Source of the DNA: Sphingomonas piscis
Lineage (GTDB): Bacteria > Pseudomonadota > Alphaproteobacteria > Sphingomonadales > Sphingomonadaceae
Assembly (NCBI RefSeq): GCF_011300455.1
Contig: NZ_CP049869.1
Span: 1,116,001 to 1,180,000 of the forward strand
Length of the DNA: 64,000 bases
Reading direction: 5' to 3'
Shown: piece after piece, positions 26,116 to 35,411 of the stretch
Layout: every line of letters starts with the position of its first letter
Position numbering within the stretch: position 1 is the stretch's first letter
Made by a program: the position numbers and the translations under genes
The notes under the pieces: model-generated
Seen by the model: only the letters and a program-made list of their open reading frames with translations
The model's database searches: none
What the model was told of the DNA's origin: nothing

Positions 26116-28635
26116 GTGAAGCCTTTTGTCAGCCGCGGCGCGGCTTTCCTCCTTTGCACCACCCTGCTCAGCGGCCACGCGCACGCGCAGGATAGCGCGC
26201 CTCCACCAGCCGCGGACGACCCGAACACGATCGTCGTCACCGGCTATCGCGGTTCCGCGATCAAGAAGGTCGCGCCGCTCGCCACCCTTGATGAAGAGGC
26301 GATCGCCGCCACGGGTGCCAGCAGCATGTCGGACCTGCTCAAGGCTGTCGCCCCCGTCACCAAGTCCGCCGACGGCTCTGACCCCATCTTCCTTCTCAAT
26401 GGCCAGCGCATCTCCAGCTATCAGGAGGTCGGCACCTTGCCGCCCGAAGCGATCGCCAAGATGGAGGTGCTGCCCGAGCCGGAGGCGCTGCGCTTCGGCT
26501 ATCCCCCGACCCGCCGGGTGCTCAACTTCATCACCAAGCCACAATTCCAGCAGACCGAAATCAATCTCGGCCTTGGCACCACCACCCACCTCGGCGGCCT
26601 TTCGGGCAATGCCAAGCTGGGCGTCACCCGCCTTAGGGGCAGCTCCCGCCTGTCGCTCAACCTCGAACATAAGCGCACGGGAACGATCAGCTTGTCCGAG
26701 CGCGAGGTGCTCGCCAATCCGGACATTGTCTTCGATGCGGTCGGGAACATCACGGCCATGGACGGCGGCGAGATCGACCCGGCGCTGTCAGCGCTTGCGG
26801 GAACGCCTGTCACCGTTGCGCCCGTGCCCACCGGCGCCGCGCTCACCCTCGGCAACTTCGCCGGAGACGCCAACCGCCCGCGCCTCTTTCTCTACCCCGG
26901 CACCGGACTCAGTCCCGAAAATCACACCAGCAAGGCGGAAGTCACCTGGGGCGACCGCATCGGCCAGCTTGGCGCCTCACTCAGCCTTGGTGCCGAGCGA
27001 AGCCGCAACGACCTCATCTCGGGTCCCTCCACCGCCCGCCTGCTGGTGCCAAGCACAATCCCTTATTCGCCCTTCGGCTCCCCGGTCGTCCTCAATCGTT
27101 ACCTGACCGAGGCGGACTTACTCACCCAGTCGCAGGTCACCACTAAGCTGCGCGGCGCCGGCACCTTGCGCGGCGCCATTGCCGGCTGGCGCTGGGATCT
27201 CACCGGCTCGGTGGAACAGCAGGTCGGGCGCGGCATCAGCGAGATCAGGTACGACGTCGGTCAGGCCAACGCCGCCATCGCCGCCGGCGCCAACCCCTTC
27301 ATCCCCCTGGACCCCGCTTTGCTCGGGGACCCGTTGACCAACCGCTCTCGCCTCAGAACCCGGACCATAGGCGCCAAGTCGGTCGTCACCAACAGCCCGC
27401 TGCATCTCCCCGCCGGCGATGTCAGCGTTACGGCGACGGCGGAGGTTGAGCGCGCAACCGCCAGCTCGCGCACCCGAGGTGCCGACCCGTTCCGCCTCGA
27501 CCTTGGGCGCACCCGCAAGGAGGGCAGTCTTGCCCTCGACATCCCCATAGCTTCACGCGACGACAACGTCCTTCCCTGGGCCGGCACCCTGTCGCTGAAC
27601 GGCTCGGCCACCGCGCGTCATATCGGCGGGTACGGCATGCTCACCGACCGCACCGCCGGCCTGTCCTGGACACCGCGCAAGCGCATTCAACTGCTGCTCC
27701 AGGACAAGAGCATCGGCACCGCTCCGCCGCTGGACCAGCTCTCCTCACCGGCCTCCACGCTGATCGACATTCCCGTCTTCGACTATACGGCCGGCCGAAC
27801 GGAGCTTGTGACGCTCACCACCGGCGGCAATCCCGACCTCAAGGCCGAGCGCCGCCGTACGCGCTCCCTCGCGGTAAACTGGCAGCCGTGGGAGAAGCGC
27901 CAATGGCGAGTGAGCGCCACCTATGAGGACGTCACCATCCGCAATCAAACAGGCCTCGTGCGCGCCGTTACTCCGCGGGCCGAATCCGTGCTTCCCGACC
28001 TGTTCGTCCGCGATCCGGCGTCAGACCGTCTGACCGCCGTCTTCTACCGCCCAACCAACTTTTATGAAGAGCGCTTGAAGCAGCTGAACGTCGTCTTCTC
28101 GCTCTCGGGCACGCTCGGCAAGGAAAAGCCCCAGGGCAAGGACGGCAAGAGCCCGCCACAGCTCACTTACTATGGCGGCGTCGGACCCACCTACCGTTTC
28201 ACCGACAAGCTTCGGCTCCGGCCCGGCACCGCTGCCTTCGACCTGCTCAACGGGGACACCATCCAGGGCTGGAATACCGGCCGCTTTTCGACCTGGTACT
28301 ACTTCTCGCTCAATCATCCCGCCATCAACTTCCATGTCGATGGATGGATGGGTGGCAGATACCGCGTCCTCACCGGCAACCCCGCCTCGGACCTTTATTA
28401 CTCGTCCCTGATAAAGCTGAACGCCAGCACCGACTTAAACCTTTTCGCAGTCTTCCAGGGCCGCGAATGGGCCCGCAAACTGCACCTCAAGCTCGAGGTC
28501 GAAAACTTGCTCGATAGCTGGGCGCGGGCTGAGGATGGCTTCGGCAATGTGCCGGTCCGCAATCAGCGGGCCTTTTCCGATCCGGTCGGGCGCACCGTCA
28601 CTCTGTCGCTGCGCAAGCGGTTCAACAAGGAATAG
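26116..28635 (+). CDS. TonB-dependent receptor-like outer membrane protein
   Basis: 839 residues from GTG 26116, opening with a signal peptide (VSRGAAFLLCTTLLSGHAHAQ). The plug region (about 38-145) contains NTIVVTGYRGSAIKK, FLLNGQRISSYQEV and FGYPPTRRVLNFI, typical of an unusual sphingomonad receptor group. The rest is a beta-barrel ending VGRTVTLSLRKRFNKE, with a terminal aromatic strand lacking the classical final Phe. It would import an unknown ligand across the outer membrane using TonB energy. No linked enzyme reveals the substrate. The G9 tract before the start is noted separately. Confidence 0.88.
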   Translation: MKPFVSRGAAFLLCTTLLSGHAHAQDSAPPPAADDPNTIVVTGYRGSAIKKVAPLATLDEEAIAATGASSMSDLLKAVAPVTKSADGSDPIFLLNGQRISSYQEVGTLPPEAIAKMEVLPEPEALRFGYPPTRRVLNFITKPQFQQTEINLGLGTTTHLGGLSGNAKLGVTRLRGSSRLSLNLEHKRTGTISLSEREVLANPDIVFDAVGNITAMDGGEIDPALSALAGTPVTVAPVPTGAALTLGNFAGDANRPRLFLYPGTGLSPENHTSKAEVTWGDRIGQLGASLSLGAERSRNDLISGPSTARLLVPSTIPYSPFGSPVVLNRYLTEADLLTQSQVTTKLRGAGTLRGAIAGWRWDLTGSVEQQVGRGISEIRYDVGQANAAIAAGANPFIPLDPALLGDPLTNRSRLRTRTIGAKSVVTNSPLHLPAGDVSVTATAEVERATASSRTRGADPFRLDLGRTRKEGSLALDIPIASRDDNVLPWAGTLSLNGSATARHIGGYGMLTDRTAGLSWTPRKRIQLLLQDKSIGTAPPLDQLSSPASTLIDIPVFDYTAGRTELVTLTTGGNPDLKAERRRTRSLAVNWQPWEKRQWRVSATYEDVTIRNQTGLVRAVTPRAESVLPDLFVRDPASDRLTAVFYRPTNFYEERLKQLNVVFSLSGTLGKEKPQGKDGKSPPQLTYYGGVGPTYRFTDKLRLRPGTAAFDLLNGDTIQGWNTGRFSTWYYFSLNHPAINFHVDGWMGGRYRVLTGNPASDLYYSSLIKLNASTDLNLFAVFQGREWARKLHLKLEVENLLDSWARAEDGFGNVPVRNQRAFSDPVGRTVTLSLRKRFNKE

Positions 28636-28697
28636 CCGACGCAGCGGGTACCGGGCACAGGTCGCCGACGTCTACTCGACGTCGCTGAAATCCTGTG

Positions 28698-29039
28698 TCA
28701 GCTGAGTGGACGTCCCTCGGTAGCAGTAAACGGGATTACCCCGACACCGCCGCGCTCAAGGACAAGCTCGATGCAATTCACACCGCTGCCCTGATCACGA
28801 GTCGGGATGAACATGGTTCGGGCGGACGGCCATTGGGCCCGGGCATCCTCCTCGGACAGACCGCCCTCCTTCGCCCAACGTCGATAGGCATCCGCAACTT
28901 GCGCCTCATACCGGGGCGACGCGCTGTCGTTCCTAGCCGGGGACACGTCGGGAGCGCGGTTCAACGACCCCAGCATATAGCCGCCCGCAACCAGCACGGC
29001 TGCCGAAGTGGCAAGCATGACGGTGCGGGCGAAACTCAT
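28698..29039 (-). CDS. Small secreted or membrane-anchored hypothetical protein
   Basis: 113 residues with an N-terminal hydrophobic segment (VMLATSAAVLVAGGYMLGSL, residues 7-26), probably a signal anchor. The mature part contains YEAQVADAYRRWAKEGGLSEEDAR and an ERGGVGVIPF segment. No family recognised. The opposite-strand frame in the same region is less protein-like. Stands alone between the receptor and the LytTR gene. Confidence 0.6.
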   Translation of the reverse strand: MSFARTVMLATSAAVLVAGGYMLGSLNRAPDVSPARNDSASPRYEAQVADAYRRWAKEGGLSEEDARAQWPSARTMFIPTRDQGSGVNCIELVLERGGVGVIPFTATEGRPLS

Positions 29040-29182
29040 GCTTGCTTAATTGCTGTGCATCGGGACGCGCGCAACGGGTGGACAGCGACGATTCGTATGG
29101 AAGAGGCGCAAGCTGCTAAACTTCGTTCGGCAAGCCAGAACAAAGCTTCTGAGGCAAGTTGAAGCCCTGCGTCAGCATCTAC

Positions 29183-29977
29183 TCATATCCAGCCACTTCG
29201 ACGTAGCTGAGATACACAGGAGGCAGCCACTGACAGCTTCTGGCCGGCAGCTTCGATGACCCACTTGCGATTCTGTCGCGCAACAGAGGTCACGGCCCCC
29301 GCAGCAACCCAGTGACCCCGCCGAACAACCAGGCCGTCTGCATTAAGCAATTCGGTAACGACGTCCGAGAAACGAGCATGGACCAGTGTGCTTCGCTCAC
29401 CGTGCAGGAAGATCCTGCAGTAATGGTCTTCTGCAACGACGGCCTGCACATCAGAAGCTTGCCGTGCGCCTGCCCTCCACAGGACACCTTTCGTAAACGC
29501 ATAAGGTTCGGAAGGCGGCGCCGGCAGCGCCAAAGCGATTACAGGCACCAAGGCAACGCTGATTAACGCGGCATATAGCCAGATTGCGGGCCAAGTGGAC
29601 GCAATCTGCCCACCCATGACACGGGAAAGAAGCGCAACCTCAGCCGGGATCGGGAGGTTGAGGACGATCGTTCCAAGTGCGGCGGCTTGCCACCAATCCT
29701 GCGGCTTACGCACCCGCCAAGCGAACCAACATCGCCAAAGAATCGTGTTCCAGCCGATCAACACGGACCAGAACAGCGTGCGAGGCAAAATGGGCATGTC
29801 ACCGGTTTGAAACGCACCGGAGATCGTCGTGAACATAACTGCGGCAGCCGCGACTGCTCCGGTTATCCGACCGCCAGGCAAGCTCCACGCACGATTCACG
29901 AAAGCGCGAACCTGATTGGCGAAAGTGTGCTTGGCTGAGACCTTCGTTGCGGGCTGACGAACTGCGACCGGCGGCAT
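29183..29977 (-). CDS. Membrane-bound LytTR-family regulator
   Basis: 264 residues. Four hydrophobic segments at about 38-60, 68-88, 98-120 and 130-152, then a C-terminal LytTR DNA-binding domain (about 170-260: VQAVVAEDHYCRIFLHGERS and FVVRRGHWVA-like strands). Membrane-embedded LytTR proteins of this kind often regulate neighbouring genes together with a membrane partner. Here no inhibitor or kinase gene is adjacent, so the signal is unknown. Confidence 0.85.
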   Translation of the reverse strand: MPPVAVRQPATKVSAKHTFANQVRAFVNRAWSLPGGRITGAVAAAAVMFTTISGAFQTGDMPILPRTLFWSVLIGWNTILWRCWFAWRVRKPQDWWQAAALGTIVLNLPIPAEVALLSRVMGGQIASTWPAIWLYAALISVALVPVIALALPAPPSEPYAFTKGVLWRAGARQASDVQAVVAEDHYCRIFLHGERSTLVHARFSDVVTELLNADGLVVRRGHWVAAGAVTSVARQNRKWVIEAAGQKLSVAASCVSQLRRSGWI

Positions 29978-30015
29978 TCTGTTCTGCTGCCACCGACCCC
30001 AGAAGGACTCAAGAC

Positions 30016-30582
30016 GTGATCAAGACTGCGATTGCCGCCCTCCTATTCACTGCCGCGATGCCGGCCGGTGCTCAGACGCGTGAAGGATCCGCGTCTATGG
30101 CCGAAGAGAAGGCGGCGATGGAAAAATTCTCTTGGATGGACGGTATCTGGAAGGGACAAGCCGTGCACCGCGGTCCTGCTGGCGACAGAACGGTTGTTCA
30201 TACTGAGCGCAGCGGCTCGATCCTTGAAGGAACGGTTCGACTTATCGAAGGTCGAGCTTACCAGCCCGATGGGAGCACCGCGTTCAACGCGCTGGCGATG
30301 ATCAGCTACGACCCAGCTACTCACTCATACCGGATGGCGAGCCATGCCGAAGGGAGGTTCGGCGTGTTCAAGATCGAGCCCACGACTTCCGGATACGTAT
30401 GGACCTTGCCGGCTGGACCTTCAGCCATCCGCTACACAGCGGTCTACCAGGACGGCTTGTGGAAGGAGATCGGCGAATATGTGGTGGATGGGCAAGCACC
30501 CCGGCAGTTTTTCAGCATGGAAATGCGCCGAGTTGGTCCCACTGACTGGCCATCAGGCGGCAGCGTCCCACGTCAAAGATGA
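30016..30582 (+). CDS. Secreted hypothetical protein (lipocalin-like DUF)
   Basis: 188 residues from GTG 30016, with AGAAGGA 8 nt upstream. A signal peptide (TAIAALLFTAAMPAGAQ) is clear. The mature part has FSWMDGIWKGQAV, repeated beta-type strands and GLWKEIGEYVVDG, similar to small beta-barrel DUF proteins of proteobacteria. Divergent from the LytTR gene with a short intergenic gap, which suggests it may be the LytTR target. Confidence 0.7.
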   Translation: MIKTAIAALLFTAAMPAGAQTREGSASMAEEKAAMEKFSWMDGIWKGQAVHRGPAGDRTVVHTERSGSILEGTVRLIEGRAYQPDGSTAFNALAMISYDPATHSYRMASHAEGRFGVFKIEPTTSGYVWTLPAGPSAIRYTAVYQDGLWKEIGEYVVDGQAPRQFFSMEMRRVGPTDWPSGGSVPRQR

Positions 30583-30883
30583 TTTTATGGGACGGCGTGC
30601 TGCTGGGACCTGTATCCACGGGTTGTTCTTCGGTGCGGCAAGGAAACAGTGGCTCCCTCGGGAGCCGGTGGATCGACGTTGACCAGAGGGGCGCTACCCG
30701 GTCGTCCGTGGCTCGATGACGGCACAAGCCTGTGATAAGTCGACTGTAGACGTTCGCTGATCGGCTCGGTGGGCTGGAAATCGGACCTCCGAACATGGGC
30801 TAAAGACCAAAGCCTGGATGAGCATCCAGTTGGCCGCAGCCGCGTTCAGGAAAACGTCTCCTCAAGCAGAATCGCGAGTGTTT
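30583..30883. other. Intergenic region with a hairpin, no gene seen
   Basis: About 300 bp. The inverted repeat GGCTCCC (30651-30657) / GGGAGCC (30660-30666) lacks a T tract. Frames crossing the region have poor composition and no start site. It may hold the promoter of the dehydrogenase gene; no clear boxes are seen. Confidence 0.5.
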
Positions 30884-32014
30884 ATGATCTCCACCACAGG
30901 CTATGCTGCCAAGCATTCCTATTCGCGCCTGAAGCCGATCACGATCGAGCGCGAAGAACCCAAAGCTGATGAGGTGCTGATCGACGTTCTCTACTGCGGA
31001 GTTTGTCATTCGGACATTCACCAGGTGAAGAACGAATGGTCGAACACCGTTTACCCCTGCATGCCTGGACATGAGGTCGTCGGGCGAGTGGCAAGGGCTC
31101 CGGAAAGCGGCAAGTTCAAGGTCGGCGATATCGTTGGCGTCGGTTGCATGATCGACAGCTGCCGGAGCTGTGAGCCATGCAGGGACGGACTGGAGCAATA
31201 TTGCGAAGGGCCGAACAGCTGGCTTGCAACTTACAATGGGCCGATGATTCCGTCCAAGAAGGCGAAAACGGGCACCAACATGTACGGCCGCGACAATACG
31301 TTCGGAGGCTATTCAAGCAATCTCGTGGTGCACGAGGATTTCGTGCTGAAGATCCCGGATGGCCTCTCTCCGGAAGCTGCAGCCCCGATACTCTGCGCCG
31401 GGGTCACCACCTTTTCACCCCTTCGACATTGGCAAGTGAAGGCTGGCGACAGGGTCGGGGTCGTTGGCCTGGGCGGGCTTGGCCACATGGCGGTGAAGCT
31501 CGCGAGGGCATTGGGCGCGGAAGTGACCGTTTTCACAACCAGCTCTGAAAAAGAGGAGGACGCGAGAAAGCTGGGTGCTTCTCATGTGGCGATCGAGAAG
31601 GAGGTCCAGGCCAAGCAAGAGGAATTGGCGGCGCTTGCCGGCTCATTCGACTTCATAATCTCAACCGTGCCGGAGAAGCATGACATCAACGCTTTCATCG
31701 CGCTTCTGAAGCGGGAGAAGAGTCTGGTAATCGTTGGAGCACTGGAGCCCATGGCACCCGTGGACAATCAGGCTGTCGCCTTTCATCGCCGCAACGTTTC
31801 AGGTTCGCTAATCGGTTCGATCAAGGAAACGCAGGAGGTACTCGACTTCTGCGCCCAGCACGGCATCGCACCTGAGATCGAGATCATCCCAATCCAGCAG
31901 ATCAACGACGCCATGAAGAAAGTGGAGAGTGGCGAAGTCCACTTCCGCTATGTCATCGACATGGCGAGCTTGGAGAACTCCGACGATGAGGGGTCCGAAA
32001 AGACCAACGTCTAA
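30884..32014 (+). CDS. Zinc-dependent alcohol dehydrogenase, YahK/CAD type
   Basis: 376 residues. Catalytic zinc site CGVCHSDIHQ (about 36-45) and GHEVVGRV; structural zinc Cys set CRSCEPCRDGLEQYC; Rossmann motif GLGGLGHMAVKLA near 190. This is the cinnamyl-alcohol-dehydrogenase branch of the MDR family, which mostly reduces aldehydes with NADPH. ATG 30884 was chosen over 30818 because the family begins near MISTTGYAAK. Single gene, substrate not deducible. Confidence 0.93.
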   Translation: MISTTGYAAKHSYSRLKPITIEREEPKADEVLIDVLYCGVCHSDIHQVKNEWSNTVYPCMPGHEVVGRVARAPESGKFKVGDIVGVGCMIDSCRSCEPCRDGLEQYCEGPNSWLATYNGPMIPSKKAKTGTNMYGRDNTFGGYSSNLVVHEDFVLKIPDGLSPEAAAPILCAGVTTFSPLRHWQVKAGDRVGVVGLGGLGHMAVKLARALGAEVTVFTTSSEKEEDARKLGASHVAIEKEVQAKQEELAALAGSFDFIISTVPEKHDINAFIALLKREKSLVIVGALEPMAPVDNQAVAFHRRNVSGSLIGSIKETQEVLDFCAQHGIAPEIEIIPIQQINDAMKKVESGEVHFRYVIDMASLENSDDEGSEKTNV

Positions 32015-32078
32015 AATCCGCCTCATTGCACTTGCATGACGCCGACCCAAGATAAGGCGCGAGGCGCCGTCAGGCAGC

Positions 32079-32861
32079 ATGATTGAGGCAAGAAACGTGA
32101 AGCAGGAAGTGATCAGCGGGGGCATTTGGCGGCGGTCGCACTATCTCGACCGAATGACGCTGAAGGAGCTTTGGGCCGCTTACTTCCAGTATCCGGCGAT
32201 CCTCGCTTACATCGCCTTGTCGCTGATCTCGGTTGCGGTGTGGACCGAATATCCGGCCAGCGCGGTACGGACTGTGCTTGCGGCCGGCGTCATCGTCGGC
32301 CTCTATCCGGCCGTTTGGTATGCTCTTCACCGCTGGGTGCTTCACTCGAACTGGATGTTCAAGGTGCCCTTCCTCGCCTCGACCTGGAAGCGGATACATT
32401 ACGATCACCACCAGGATCCCAATCATCTGGAGGTGCTGTTCGGCGCGCTGCACACGACGCTGCCGACGATCGGCATCATCTCGATCCCGGTCGGCTATGC
32501 GATCGGCGGGATCGGCGGCGCTGCGGCTGCCTTCGCCGCGGGGCTGATCACCACCTGCGTCTACGAGTTCGTCCACTGCATCCAGCATCTCGCCTACAAG
32601 CCGAGGCTGAAGATCATTGCGGAAATGAAGAAGCGCCACATGGCTCACCATTTCCACGATGAACGGGGCAATTACGGGATCACCAGTTACTTTTGGGACA
32701 AGAAGCTCGGCACGTTTTACGACCGGGCTGAGCGCCCTGCGAAGAGCCCGACCGTGTTCAACCTCGGCTATACGCCTGAGGTGGCGAAGCGTTACCCGTG
32801 GGTAGCGGAGCTGTCGGGCGGCGTCGCGACCGGGCATCCCCGCAAGCGCGACGCCGCTTAA
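32079..32861 (+). CDS. Fatty-acid hydroxylase / sterol-desaturase family membrane protein
   Basis: 260 residues. Hydrophobic segments at about 34-55, 60-85 and 125-160. The histidine clusters of the di-iron family are complete: HRWVLHS, HYDHHQDP, FVHCIQH and HMAHHFHDERGNYG. The layout is closest to fatty-acid 2-hydroxylase-like members. Sphingomonads carry 2-hydroxy-myristate in their sphingolipids, so a lipid hydroxylase role fits, but the substrate is not shown. Confidence 0.88.
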   Translation: MIEARNVKQEVISGGIWRRSHYLDRMTLKELWAAYFQYPAILAYIALSLISVAVWTEYPASAVRTVLAAGVIVGLYPAVWYALHRWVLHSNWMFKVPFLASTWKRIHYDHHQDPNHLEVLFGALHTTLPTIGIISIPVGYAIGGIGGAAAAFAAGLITTCVYEFVHCIQHLAYKPRLKIIAEMKKRHMAHHFHDERGNYGITSYFWDKKLGTFYDRAERPAKSPTVFNLGYTPEVAKRYPWVAELSGGVATGHPRKRDAA

Positions 32862-32870
32862 GCGTTTCCT

Positions 32871-34142
32871 TTAGGCCGCCGTGCCGAACATCTGCGGCAT
32901 GGCCAGCGTGTCAAAGGCGTAGGGGTCGGGCCGGAACACGACGCCGTTGCCGGGGCTCGGCTCAACCGTCAGATAGGTCATATAGACCGGGACCGGCTTG
33001 GGCAGCGCGAACTCATGTTCCAGCTGACCGCCGTTCGGCACCCCGCCGAACACCCAGCCGGCGAAGCGGCGCCAGTCCTCCAGCCGGACACAGCCGTTGC
33101 TGAGCCACCGGTCGTTCTTGGCAAAGAGTTCCTTGTGCGGCGTATCGTGGAGGTAGATGCCGAAATCGTTGGGCATCTCGAATTTCATCGCGCCCATGCT
33201 GTTCCACGGTCCGGGCAGCTGACGAACCCGGATGTCGGTCGGCTTGCCGGCGGCGATCTGCTTCCAGTTGATCGTCTTGGGATCGACCAGCTTGGCGTTC
33301 GGCCCCCAGTCGGACAGCACTTCGTAGTGGAAGTTCTTGAAATAGGAGACCCCCTGCTCCTTGACCTTCTTGGCCGTCAGGCTGCGGATCAGTTCCGGCG
33401 GGACGTTCCAGTAAGGGTTCGCCTTCGCGTTGCGCATGATGACGGCCATCATCGGCGTCTTGGTCTTGGGCGAACCGACCACGACCTTCATGCCGTCGAC
33501 CACCCGGTCACGATCGTAGAGGTAAGCTTCGGCGGCGCCGCTATCGACCACGACGTAGCGGTCGAAGGCGCGGGTGGCGGGAAGGCGCCAGGCCCGCTCG
33601 ACATTGATGGCGAGCCGCTTCGCATAGTGCGAGTAGCCGCGGTTGAGCGACGCGATCGTGGCGCGGCCCGCCACGCCATCGGCATTCCCGAGGCCGTGCA
33701 CCGTCTGATAGGTCGCGACTGCCTGGAACAAGGCATCGTCGTAACCGCCCTGCGGGGAGAGACCCAGCCGCGTTCGAAGCGCCTTCACCCGGGGGCCGGT
33801 CATGCCCCGCTTCAGCGGTGCACCGACGGGAACCTTGGTCTGCGGCAGGTTGCCCCACCGCGCCTGATATTGCTGAAGCCCCTGCGCGAGCTGAAGAAAC
33901 AAGGGGTTGGGCTGGGTGCGCGATCGGCCGAAGTCGGCGCGGAACACCCGCTGCAGCCAGTTTTGCGGCCGCTGCCGGCGCTTGGCGACATTGCTCATCT
34001 GCGGGTCGACGTAAACGAAGTCGACGCCCTGCTTGATGGTGCGGGGAACCGCGATCGGCTCGTCACCCCGGCGCTGAGCCATCGACGGCGTTGCGAGAAC
34101 GGACGCCGCAAGGGCGATCAGCAGATAATGGTTTTTGCGCAT
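32871..34142 (-). CDS. L,D-transpeptidase (YkuD domain) with peptidoglycan-binding domain
   Basis: 423 residues from ATG 34142, with a signal peptide (LLIALAASVLATPSMAQ). The region at about 110-165 resembles a peptidoglycan-binding domain (LKRGMTGPRVKALRTRLG). The C-terminal YkuD domain has HDTPHKELF and the catalytic SNGCVRLED. It would form 3-3 cross-links or attach proteins to peptidoglycan in the periplasm (YcbB/LdtD-like architecture). Convergent with the hydroxylase gene. Confidence 0.92.
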   Translation of the reverse strand: MRKNHYLLIALAASVLATPSMAQRRGDEPIAVPRTIKQGVDFVYVDPQMSNVAKRRQRPQNWLQRVFRADFGRSRTQPNPLFLQLAQGLQQYQARWGNLPQTKVPVGAPLKRGMTGPRVKALRTRLGLSPQGGYDDALFQAVATYQTVHGLGNADGVAGRATIASLNRGYSHYAKRLAINVERAWRLPATRAFDRYVVVDSGAAEAYLYDRDRVVDGMKVVVGSPKTKTPMMAVIMRNAKANPYWNVPPELIRSLTAKKVKEQGVSYFKNFHYEVLSDWGPNAKLVDPKTINWKQIAAGKPTDIRVRQLPGPWNSMGAMKFEMPNDFGIYLHDTPHKELFAKNDRWLSNGCVRLEDWRRFAGWVFGGVPNGGQLEHEFALPKPVPVYMTYLTVEPSPGNGVVFRPDPYAFDTLAMPQMFGTAA

Positions 34143-34268
34143 GAATCTCCGCGCCGCACGGCGCACTCCGGTGGTCGTCGGGAAGGAAACTCCCTGGCGC
34201 CGCGCGGGTTGCGCGTCGCTGAACGCGCATCTGGCGCTCGGGGCTGCTCCCCGCTACGCCATCCCGCC

Positions 34269-35411
34269 ATGAGCAGCGACATCGTCATCCGCCCGGTAAC
34301 CACCAAGGCGGATCGCCGCGCCTTCGTCGACTTCGCCTGGGAGGTGTACCGCGACGACCCCGCCTGGGTACCGCCGCTGAAGGATGAGGTACACGGCCTC
34401 ATCGACCCCAAGAAGAATCCCTGGTTCGGCCATGCCAAAGCGCAGCTGTGGCTTGCGACACGCAATGGGCAGGTCGCGGGCCGGATCAGCGCGCAGGTCG
34501 ACGATCTGGTGCAAACCCACATGGGTCAGGGCATCGGCCAGTGGGGCATGTTCGAATGCTTGGGGCCCAGGGTCGCATCGGAACTGATCGGGACTGCGGA
34601 GGACTGGCTGCGCGAGCAAGGCATGACCAGCGCGCTTGGACCGATCAGCTTATCGATCTGGGACGAGCCGGGATTGGAGATCGAGGGGTTCGACGAGCCG
34701 CCGACGGTGATGATGGGCCACCATCGCGAACAATATCAGACCTGGATCGAGGCCGCGGGCTACGCCAAGGCCAAGGACCTTTTAACCTACGAGGTGGGGA
34801 TCAAGAGCTGGAACGATCCAATGATCGACCGGCTGATCGCTATGGGCGAGCGCAACAGCCGTCTGAAGATCCGCACCGTCGACAAGTCGAGGTTCGACGA
34901 GGAAGCGGCGATCATTCTTCACCTGCTGAACGACGCCTGGTCGGACAATTGGGGCTATGTTCCCCTGACCGATGCCGAAATCGCCTACGCCGGCAAGAAA
35001 CTGAAGCCGATCATCTACAATGATCTGGTTCGCATCGCCGAATATGATGGCGAACCGGTGGCGTTCATGATCACGCTACCCGACATCAACGAGCTGATCG
35101 CCGATCTTGACGGCAAGCTGTTACCGTTCGGCTGGGCGAAACTGCTGTGGCGGCTTCGCAATCCCCGGACGCGCCGGGCGCGCGTGCCGCTAATGGGGGT
35201 GGCGAAGAAGCTTCACCAAACCCGGCTGGCAAGCCAGATTGCCTTCATGCTGATCGAATATTCGCGCCGTGCCTGCGTTGATAAGTTCGGGATCGAAACT
35301 GGCGAGTTCGGCTGGATCCTGGAGGATAACAAGGGAATGCTGTCGATCGCGCAGCTGCCCAGCGCCAGGGTCAACCACCGCTACCGGATCTACGAGAAGA
35401 GTTTAGTTTAG
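34269..35411 (+). CDS. Large GNAT-superfamily protein, possible N-acyltransferase
   Basis: 380 residues, more than twice a typical GNAT enzyme. The N-terminal part includes FVDFAWEVYRDDPAWVPPL and AQLWLATRNGQVAGRIS; the middle has TSALGPISLSIWDEPGLEI, and a second acyltransferase-like part follows. Bacterial ceramide synthase of Caulobacter belongs to the same broad superfamily, so an acyl transfer to sphingoid base is one possibility. That link is inference, since this gene is 15 kb from spt. Confidence 0.75.
   Translation: MSSDIVIRPVTTKADRRAFVDFAWEVYRDDPAWVPPLKDEVHGLIDPKKNPWFGHAKAQLWLATRNGQVAGRISAQVDDLVQTHMGQGIGQWGMFECLGPRVASELIGTAEDWLREQGMTSALGPISLSIWDEPGLEIEGFDEPPTVMMGHHREQYQTWIEAAGYAKAKDLLTYEVGIKSWNDPMIDRLIAMGERNSRLKIRTVDKSRFDEEAAIILHLLNDAWSDNWGYVPLTDAEIAYAGKKLKPIIYNDLVRIAEYDGEPVAFMITLPDINELIADLDGKLLPFGWAKLLWRLRNPRTRRARVPLMGVAKKLHQTRLASQIAFMLIEYSRRACVDKFGIETGEFGWILEDNKGMLSIAQLPSARVNHRYRIYEKSLV

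Noticed and set aside
28695..29162. Plus-strand frame opposite the small secreted protein
   Set aside because: Poor composition and no domain. The minus-strand frame has an N-terminal signal-anchor and a more protein-like sequence.
30651..30666. Hairpin GGCTCCC/GGGAGCC as a terminator
   Set aside because: Loop is only two bases and no T tract follows; it is listed only as part of the intergenic region.
33015..34268. Plus-strand extension of the GNAT frame (798 codons in all)
   Set aside because: The part before 34269 is antisense to the L,D-transpeptidase. The GNAT domain starts cleanly at ATG 34269.
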